Made by a program: the position numbers and the translations under genes. Under the pieces are notes generated by a model. That model saw nothing but the letters and a program-made list of their open reading frames with translations, had not been told where the DNA came from and made no database searches. From assembly GCA_934097105.1 (NCBI GenBank), contig CAKONI010000013.1, forward strand, positions 1 through 10,967: a stretch of 10,967 bases of DNA, read 5' to 3'. Within the stretch, counting starts at the first letter, position 1, and each line of letters opens with the position of its first letter. The stretch comes from an uncultured Bacilli bacterium. Its GTDB lineage: Bacteria; Bacillota_I; Bacilli_A; RF39; UBA660. Positions 6,855-10,967 of this stretch are shown in pieces.

Positions 6855-7049
6855 TTAAGCTGCTCTATTTTTATTTCTTCTTCTAGAGTTGATTGTATTT
6901 TTTTTCTTTTCTTCTTTTCTTTTAACTCCAGGTTTTGTATAGAATTTATGTTTTTTGACATCAGTAAGGACACCATCACGGGCACACTTTTGTTTGAATC
7001 TTTTAATTGCAACATCTAAATTATTGTCTTTTACTGTTACTCCGGTCAT
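6855..7049 (-). CDS. rpsU: Ribosomal protein bS21
   Basis: Small basic protein of the 30S subunit, 64 residues. The start MTGVTVKDNNLDVAIKRFKQ, then KCARDGVLTDVKKHKFYTKPGVKRKEEKKK and the arginine-lysine tail are typical of bS21. The ATG is preceded by AAAGGAGG and by a consensus promoter. yqeY begins 28 bp after its stop, so the two are almost certainly co-transcribed. Confidence 0.97.
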   Translation of the reverse strand: MTGVTVKDNNLDVAIKRFKQKCARDGVLTDVKKHKFYTKPGVKRKEEKKKNTINSRRRNKNRAA

Positions 7050-7084
7050 TTTAAAGCCTCCTTTCTGTGTCTAACTATTGGTTA

Positions 7085-7113
7085 TTATAACATACAAAAA
7101 TATGCATTTCAAC
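7085..7113 (-). promoter_or_regulatory. Sigma-A type promoter of rpsU-yqeY
   Basis: On minus: -35 TTGAAA (7108-7113), a 17-nt spacer and -10 TATAAT (7085-7090). This is the best promoter match in the window, about 35 nt upstream of the rpsU start. Confidence 0.8.
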
Positions 7114-7143
7114 GTTTTTTGTCATTTTTTTTTGGAAAAAAGG

Positions 7144-7190
7144 CTAAAAGTAAGTAATTTTGTTTTAGATAATAAACTTTTTTAGTTTAT
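7144..7190 (-). terminator. Weak hairpins at the end of the surface-protein remnant
   Basis: ATAAACT/AGTTTAT (7172-7178 and 7184-7190) contains the stop of the remnant. CTAAAA/TTTTAG (7144-7149 and 7163-7168) follows, and on minus is succeeded by CCTTTTTT. Together they may be a decayed or weak terminator. Confidence 0.3.
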
Positions 7191-7735
7191 GGCTTTGCCA
7201 TTTACGTATAGTTTGTAGCCATTAAAGTCTATATTGCTGTTTGTTGCATCTTCATTTTCTAATGATGTTATATATGTATTTCGAGTTAATTTTATTTTTG
7301 AAGTTTTATCTAGAGTAAGTTTTATGCTTTTTGCTTCGTTTTTGGTGTTAATGCTTCCATCATAGTAAGAGTTACTTCCCCACCGTTTGAACCGGTCTGT
7401 CCCCAAGAGTCAGACTTGGCTCTTAAAAAGGATCCTGTTTTATCATTATTTGTTATCTCATTATTTTCTAAGTTTATTATGGCTTTGGTGTTGGTGATAT
7501 AGAATGTGTCTCGTTTGTTAGTAATTATCTTACTATTTTTAGAAGTAAAATTGAAACTTCCATTTTCGGCATCACCACTCATTGATTGATATAGAAATAT
7601 ATTTTTATACGTTGTTGATTGGCCGTTTAATGTATTGTTTGTATCTGTTAGAGTGGTATTGTAAAGAAAAACGGAATTTTTTCCTTCGATTACAACGCCT
7701 TCAGAGGCTTTTGATGTGAGGTTTGCATTTTAAAT
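7182..7735 (-). pseudogene. C-terminal remnant of a beta-helix-like surface protein
   Basis: Two overlapping frames read as one family. From about 7735 to 7385: NANLTSKASEGVVIEG, a YNTTLTDTNN stretch, then a SGDAENGSFNF to SNGGEVTLT stretch. From about 7385 to 7182 in another frame: SNSYYDGSINTKNEAKS, then TLDKTSKIKLTRNTYITSL and NIDFNGYKLYVNGKAIN. The repeated short strands with N/T turns fit the C-terminus of large secreted beta-helical proteins of gut Bacillota, which normally have a further stretch between the VTL strand and the NSxYxG strand. That stretch is missing and the frame changes there, so an internal deletion is likely. The N-terminal part, signal peptide and start are gone; the right edge abuts the response-regulator remnant. 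Family memory only; not checked. Confidence 0.7.
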
Positions 7736-8047
7736 TATAGTTAGTAGTATCTAGTTTTATGTCTTTGTAAGAGATTATATTTAGGCTATTTGGTCTTATT
7801 AAGACGTTTACTCTTGCTAGTAGTTCGTCCATATGAAATGGTTTTGTTACGTAATCGTTTGCTCTGCTGTTTAAGCATTCTAGTTTATTTTCTAGAGAGG
7901 ATTTGGCTGTTAGCATTATATTTTACTTTTTATTTTGTTTCTTTTTATTTCTTTTAGAATATCGAATCCATTTATATTAGGTAGCATTACGTCTAGTATT
8001 ATTAAGTCATTTAATGATGGTTCATCTTCAATTACTAATATACGCAT
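7732..8047 (-). pseudogene. Broken OmpR/PhoB-type response regulator
   Basis: The start MRILVIEDEPSLND (ATG 8045-8047, strong AAAGGAGTG site) is the first strand of a receiver domain with its acidic pair. It runs straight into LIILDVMLPNINGFDILKEI, which carries the phospho-acceptor aspartate, so about 30 residues (helix 1 to strand 3) are missing in frame. A one-base frameshift at about 7917 follows, and a second frame continues with MLTAKSSLENKLECLNSRANDYVTKPFHMDELLARV, including the conserved lysine. After ISYKDIKLDTTNYNLKC, the start of the winged-helix domain, the sequence joins the surface-protein remnant near 7732. The DNA-binding domain and any histidine kinase are absent. It cannot make a working regulator. 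Confidence 0.85.
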
Positions 8048-8131
8048 GTTATCACTCCTTTTTTTAATATAAATCTTTTTTATTAAATGAATATTAAATA
8101 TTATTAGTTTTTTTGTAATACCTATGTGTAA

Positions 8132-8160
8132 AATATATCAAATGCATTTAATATTGTCAG
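8132..8160 (-). promoter_or_regulatory. Promoter upstream of the broken response regulator
   Basis: On minus: -35 CTGACA (8155-8160), a 17-nt spacer and -10 TATATT (8132-8137), each one base off consensus. It leaves an AT-rich leader of about 80 nt before the ribosome binding site. The promoter appears intact although the gene is not. Confidence 0.6.
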
Positions 8161-8216
8161 TATATTTTCGTACATTTGTTTGCATGTTTTTGTTTTAGTA
8201 CTCTTCCCTTTCTTTG

Positions 8217-8253
8217 AAAAAAAAGAAGCACAATATCTTAAAAATATTGTGCT
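8217..8253 (-). terminator. Strong terminator after the HD-domain gene
   Basis: AGCACAATAT (8227-8236) pairs perfectly with ATATTGTGCT (8244-8253), 10 bp around a 7-nt loop, followed on minus by TTCTTTTTTTT. It lies a few bases after the stop of the HD-domain gene. Confidence 0.9.
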
Positions 8254-8257
8254 ATTT

Positions 8258-8884
8258 TTATATTTCATTTTCAGTAGCATAATCAGAAATACTTTTGAAG
8301 TTTTCATCATAAGGGTAACTTTCTTGACTAAATTTAAGCCACATACTAGACCATGAGTTTCCCTCGTCAAGGAGTTTTTTTACTAATGCGTGGTCTTTGG
8401 TGGAATTGTTTTCTTGATCTTTTAAATTAACGCAATTTTCTTGATCATATAATTTACTTTGAAGATCGCATTCTAGTTTGTCGCATTGGTAAGCAAACTT
8501 TGCTTCTTTTGTTTTTCCTTCGTCAAATTCTATGAAAAGATTTTTTATGTATTCTTTATCTTTTAAAGGTTCTAGAACTTTCCCAACTGCATCGTGTTCT
8601 ATTTTCTTTTTCTCTTCCTCTGATATTTGGAATCTAGTTAAATCTCCAATTATAGTTTCTCCGATTTCATGGATTGCTAGCATATAAATAACTTTTGTGA
8701 TGTCTATGTCGTAGTTATATTCTGAATTTATAGCAATTGCAAGCATTTGAACTCCGAATACATGTTCTGCTACGCTTTCAAGCCTTTCTCTTTTTACATT
8801 CCAGTTTAACCATCCTGTTCTTATTATGTTTTTTAATTTATTACACATAACGTAATAATTAAGTACTTTTTCTTCTTTTTTCAT
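8258..8884 (-). CDS. HD-domain protein of the YfbR/HDDC2 type (5'-nucleotidase-like)
   Basis: A 208-residue protein with the HD fold of the YfbR/HDDC2 group, whose studied members are metal-dependent 5'-nucleotidases acting on deoxyribonucleoside monophosphates. Seen: RLESVAEHVFGVQMLAI (34-50) with the first histidine at 41, the HD position AIHEIGETIIGDLT (70-83), and YQCDKLECDLQ (132-142) with the distal aspartate at 135. The motif reads His-Glu (72-73) rather than His-Asp, so one metal ligand is glutamate. The remaining motif (E76, GD 80-81) is kept, so activity is still plausible. A GGAG site lies nine bases before the ATG. It follows the acetyltransferase by 61 bp, with no clear promoter between. 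Substrate unknown. Confidence 0.8.
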   Translation of the reverse strand: MKKEEKVLNYYVMCNKLKNIIRTGWLNWNVKRERLESVAEHVFGVQMLAIAINSEYNYDIDITKVIYMLAIHEIGETIIGDLTRFQISEEEKKKIEHDAVGKVLEPLKDKEYIKNLFIEFDEGKTKEAKFAYQCDKLECDLQSKLYDQENCVNLKDQENNSTKDHALVKKLLDEGNSWSSMWLKFSQESYPYDENFKSISDYATENEI

Positions 8885-8945
8885 TTTTTTATTCTCCAGT
8901 CTTTTCTATAAATATATTAATATTATTTTGAAATTATGATTTATT

Positions 8946-9365
8946 TTATTTAAGCATCATTACCTTTCCCATATTTAATTCTTCTCTTGTTAGAAAATTA
9001 AATTTTTTATAAAAGTTTTCTTTTCCTTTGAAGGATGCTAAGTACACTTTTAAATCTGGATTAACTTTTTTTATTTTTGTTACTTCTTTTAGCAAAGTAT
9101 TCATTATTTTAGTTCCTATTTTTTGATTTTGATATTCTGGAAGTACCATTATATTATGAATATGTACATAGTAAATAGCGTCTCCAAGTAATCTTCCATA
9201 ACCTATTATTTTATTGTTATCATATATGGAAACTGAATAAACTGTGTTTTTTAGAGATATTTTTAGTAGTTCTTTATTTATATTTTTTGAGAAAGTTTTT
9301 TCATATAAATATTTGAAATCATTAATATTATTTGTATTTTCTTTTATAACAATCAGATAAATCAC
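8946..9365 (-). CDS. GNAT family N-acetyltransferase
   Basis: A 139-residue acetyltransferase of the GCN5-related fold, using acetyl-CoA. Seen: the strand pair VYSVSIYDNNKIIGYGRLLGD (42-62), strand 4 with YYVHIHNIMVLPEYQ (65-79), the acetyl-CoA loop QNQKIG (79-84), where the first glycine of the usual QxxGxG is lysine, the helix TKIMNTLLKEV, and the C-terminal NFYKKFNF (117-124) typical of the fold. The start has AGAGGTG just upstream. Substrate cannot be told; the family covers small molecules, antibiotics, polyamines and protein N-termini. It lies between the terminator at 9400-9448 and the HD-domain gene and may be co-transcribed with the latter. Confidence 0.85.
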   Translation of the reverse strand: MIYLIVIKENTNNINDFKYLYEKTFSKNINKELLKISLKNTVYSVSIYDNNKIIGYGRLLGDAIYYVHIHNIMVLPEYQNQKIGTKIMNTLLKEVTKIKKVNPDLKVYLASFKGKENFYKKFNFLTREELNMGKVMMLK

Positions 9366-9399
9366 CTCTTTACTTGATATATAGTGTTATAACATATAG

Positions 9400-9448
9400 A
9401 AAGAAAAAAAGAAAGAAAAGTAAGATTATATTTAATAATATCTTACTT
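9400..9448 (-). terminator. Terminator downstream of the variable-protein gene
   Basis: AAGTAAGAT (9418-9426) pairs with ATCTTACTT (9440-9448), 9 bp around a 13-nt loop, followed on minus by TTCTTTCTTTTTTTC. It lies about 190 nt past the stop of the variable-protein gene, so the structured element between them would be part of its 3' untranslated RNA. Confidence 0.75.
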
Positions 9449-9485
9449 AATTCTTGCTTAAAATAAATTGTATAAGAAAAGAAAA

Positions 9486-9565
9486 AGGACAAATGCTTTG
9501 CCAGTTGCTTACGCACCTGGGACTTTTTAGGAAAAAGATAGTCCCAAAAAGTCGGCAATTATCCT
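9486..9565 (-). other. Compact element of nested, competing inverted repeats
   Basis: Pairings seen: CCAG-TGC/GCA-CTGG hairpin (9501-9520, TTAC loop); GGGACT/AGTCCC (9519-9524 with 9540-9545); GACTTTTT/AAAAAGTC (9521-9528 with 9546-9553); CTTTTT/AAAAAG (9523-9528 with 9532-9537); TTGCC/GGCAA (9498-9502 with 9554-9558) and AGGA/TCCT (9486-9489 with 9562-9565) enclosing the set. Several exclude each other. A short minus frame starting TTG at 9556-9558 crosses it but has no convincing site or family. It may be a structured RNA, a mobile-element end, or a DGR-linked element. I do not recognise it. Confidence 0.4.
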
Positions 9566-9618
9566 GTATCCATCATATAACCTATTACCTCACTTTTTCT
9601 TTTCCTGTACTTCTATTC

Positions 9619-9633
9619 AAAGAGTTTCTCTTT
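9619..9633. repeat. Hairpin 3 nt after the stop of the variable-protein gene
   Basis: AAAGAG (9619-9624) and CTCTTT (9628-9633) form a perfect 6-bp stem with a 3-nt loop. In the Bordetella phage DGR a short hairpin immediately downstream of the variable region promotes target recognition. Position and size fit that role, though here the stem is AT-rich. Confidence 0.55.
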
Positions 9634-9636
9634 TCG

Positions 9637-10967
9637 TCAGTCCAGAGCACCAATAGAGGCCCGAAACGAGTAGTTACCGTCCGCAAAGCCACTGTCGTAG
9701 TGGGAATGGAAAGCGCCCGCGTACGTACCATAAGAGTAGGGACCCCCACGTGCGAACCAAGAAGCGGACGAGTACGGGAAGGAGGCGGAATCTGAATACC
9801 ACGAAGTCATAGAACCAGATGAAGGTGCCATTTCTACTGTTGCATCTCCTAATCTTCCTCTTTTATATGTTGTATTACTTGTATTATATGTATAACTATC
9901 ATAATACTTTGCTAATGGATATGTTGTGTTAGTCCAATTATTTGCACTTGATGATTGAAATTGATTAGATGAGTTTACCATGTTACCCATTGTATATTCA
10001 AATGAACCTCCACTTATGTCATATACACCATATACATTTCCGGTTGTACTTGCTTTTACTCCACTTGCTCCATTATATTTATTTTTATTTGTTGTACATG
10101 TTGTTGATGACTCACTTGCACTTACTGTGTCTGCTCCGATCCCTGTTATTTTATCACTACAATTATTTATTGTTAATTCTTCACATTTACCATTTGTACA
10201 TCTTCCATATTTTGAATGATACAAATATGTTACTGCTCCCCATTCTGTATTCTTCATCATATGGATATCTATATTATTTGTATCTCCAGTTAAATTACCA
10301 TTCCAATTAAATGTTGTGTTATTACTTTGTGGAAAGCCATATACATTATTTGCTTTCTCCATTTGTCGGGCATCGCGAAAGAAATACGATACTGCTTTAT
10401 TTCTTAATGATTGGACATTTGGTTTTATTATTACTGTAGATTCTGTTGTTGATTCACTTGTTGGTAATGTTGTTGCACTACTCTCAAACTTACCTACCCA
10501 TAATCCTGTTAGTTCTTTATCTCCAAATGTAAATGCTGGATGGGTATATGTAGATGTTCCTGCTTTTAAACTTCTATTTGTTGTATCTGTACATGTTTGG
10601 GATATAGTTGTGGTACCTCCTGTTACTGCATCAGTACATTTTATTGTGCCTGTGCTATTTGTTCCTTTTTCAAACTTTATCTTTATTTCTTCTGGAGTAT
10701 TTGTATTTAAATATGTATATGTATATCTTGGTACCCATACCCACATTGTATTTATATCATCCATTGGTATTTCTGTTCCAGATGTTGCTTCTAAATATTT
10801 ACTTCTATTTTTTTCTGTTACTGTTACGGCATTTGCCCAAACTTTATTATTATAATCATACCATTTATAATCTACATTTGTATTACTTTTATCTGCTTTT
10901 TTCCAGACACTTTTTGTTTCATCATAATAAACTGGTATCATATTTTCTGTTAATTCTGGTGCATTTG
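9637..10967 (-). CDS. C-type-lectin/FGE-like variable surface protein, probable DGR target (5' end off window)
   Basis: At least 443 residues. The frame is still open at the window edge (NAPELTEN before the internal Met at 10939-10941), so the true start and any signal or pilin-like leader lie outside. Seen from that Met: IPVYYDE and DYKWYDYNNKVWANAV (24-39), MWVWVPRYTY (66-75), HPAFTFGDKELTGLWVGKFE (134-153), NTEWGAVTYLYHSKYGRC (231-248), cysteine pairs at 102/117 and within 248-282, VYGVYDISGGSFEYTMGN (303-320), then RGRLGDATVE and WFARGG...YAGAF...SFRASI at the end. The WGAV, GGxxEYxMGN, RGG and SFR blocks are those of formylglycine-generating-enzyme-like C-type-lectin domains used as DGR targets. 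The middle is rich in Ser, Thr and Asn, as expected of an exported protein. Likely role: variable ligand binding at the surface. Ligand unknown. Confidence 0.8.
   Translation of the reverse strand, partial: NAPELTENMIPVYYDETKSVWKKADKSNTNVDYKWYDYNNKVWANAVTVTEKNRSKYLEATSGTEIPMDDINTMWVWVPRYTYTYLNTNTPEEIKIKFEKGTNSTGTIKCTDAVTGGTTTISQTCTDTTNRSLKAGTSTYTHPAFTFGDKELTGLWVGKFESSATTLPTSESTTESTVIIKPNVQSLRNKAVSYFFRDARQMEKANNVYGFPQSNNTTFNWNGNLTGDTNNIDIHMMKNTEWGAVTYLYHSKYGRCTNGKCEELTINNCSDKITGIGADTVSASESSTTCTTNKNKYNGASGVKASTTGNVYGVYDISGGSFEYTMGNMVNSSNQFQSSSANNWTNTTYPLAKYYDSYTYNTSNTTYKRGRLGDATVEMAPSSGSMTSWYSDSASFPYSSASWFARGGPYSYGTYAGAFHSHYDSGFADGNYSFRASIGALD
9640..9789 (-). other. Putative DGR variable region (last 50 codons)
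   Basis: By hand count 9661-9780 is about 57% G+C with 12.5% sense-strand adenine (15 of 120), while 9841-9900 in the same gene is 27% G+C with 50% sense adenine. Of the 50 codons only one ends in A, and 22 end in C, including many TAC, TCC, CAC and GAC that one-to-two base changes of AAC would give. Adenine loss on the coding strand is the signature of adenine-specific mutagenic retrohoming. The matching template repeat is not in the window. Confidence 0.65.

Noticed and set aside
6827..7015. Long N-terminal extension of yqeY overlapping rpsU
   Set aside because: The extension is another frame over rpsU; an ATG at 6824-6826 with an AGGAGGA site gives the normal YqeY N-terminus.
8122..8370. 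Minus frame over the end of the HD-domain gene
   Set aside because: Out-of-frame shadow of the HD-domain gene that also reads through its strong terminator.
9370..9558. Minus-strand frame of 62 codons starting with TTG
   Set aside because: No ribosome binding site; it runs through the inverted-repeat element and then through the terminator, and its C-terminal half is only translated T-rich sequence.
9486..9565. tRNA, hammerhead ribozyme or group II intron domain V
   Set aside because: Neither the cloverleaf with CCA-type ends, the CUGAUGA/GAAA core, nor a domain V AGC-type stem is present.
9454..9795. Plus-strand frames over the variable region and the rest of the variable-protein gene
   Set aside because: They are antisense to a gene with clear lectin-fold motifs and have no recognisable product or start site.
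1..10967. CRISPR array, tRNA or rRNA genes, insertion sequence with transposase
   Set aside because: I saw no regularly spaced repeats, no tRNA or rRNA conserved blocks and no transposase-like protein in any frame.

Overview
The window comes from a very AT-rich, Gram-positive-type anaerobe, most likely an uncultured gut member of the Bacillota. The evidence is MurG/MurB/FtsQ wall and division genes, an rpsU-yqeY pair, a rubrerythrin, a surface protein with a sortase-like NPQTG tail, strong AGGAGG-type ribosome binding sites and TTG/GTG starts. Every gene I can support lies on the minus strand, so the window reads right to left in transcription order.

Right end (10967 to 9400): the 3' part of a large secreted-type protein whose start is off the window. 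Its last 50 codons (9640-9789) switch abruptly from AT-rich, A-rich coding to about 57% GC with very few sense-strand adenines. It ends in a C-type-lectin-like RGG...AGAF...SFR motif, as expected of the variable region of a diversity-generating retroelement (DGR) target. A small hairpin starts 3 nt after the stop codon. A separate region of competing inverted repeats (9486-9565) and a terminator (9400-9448) follow. No reverse transcriptase or template repeat is in the window.

Middle right (9365 to 7182): a GNAT acetyltransferase and an HD-domain nucleotidase-like protein with a strong terminator. Then come two decayed genes fused by deletion: an OmpR-type response regulator with a good promoter but an internal deletion and a frameshift, and the C-terminal remnant of a beta-helix-like surface protein.

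Middle (7113 to 6373): a promoter, rpsU, yqeY and a terminator overlapping the yqeY stop. Then a promoter (6334-6363) drives a compact six-gene operon: rubrerythrin, pyrH, queH, murG, murB, ftsQ. Its spacings are short, two ribosome binding sites overlap the preceding stop codon, and it ends in a terminator that overlaps the ftsQ stop. It joins redox defence, UMP phosphorylation, queuosine tRNA modification, lipid II synthesis and divisome assembly.

Left end (1700 to 1): a sortase-anchored surface protein with its own promoter and a long inverted repeat just upstream of the -35 box. It is bracketed by two identical 24-bp terminator sequences. The first 200 bases hold an 11-base poly-C tract (G11 on minus), a 24-bp tandem repeat and an open frame running off the edge that I cannot identify.

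Three predicted starts were moved inward from the longest possible frames because internal ATGs have better ribosome binding sites: ftsQ, queH and yqeY.
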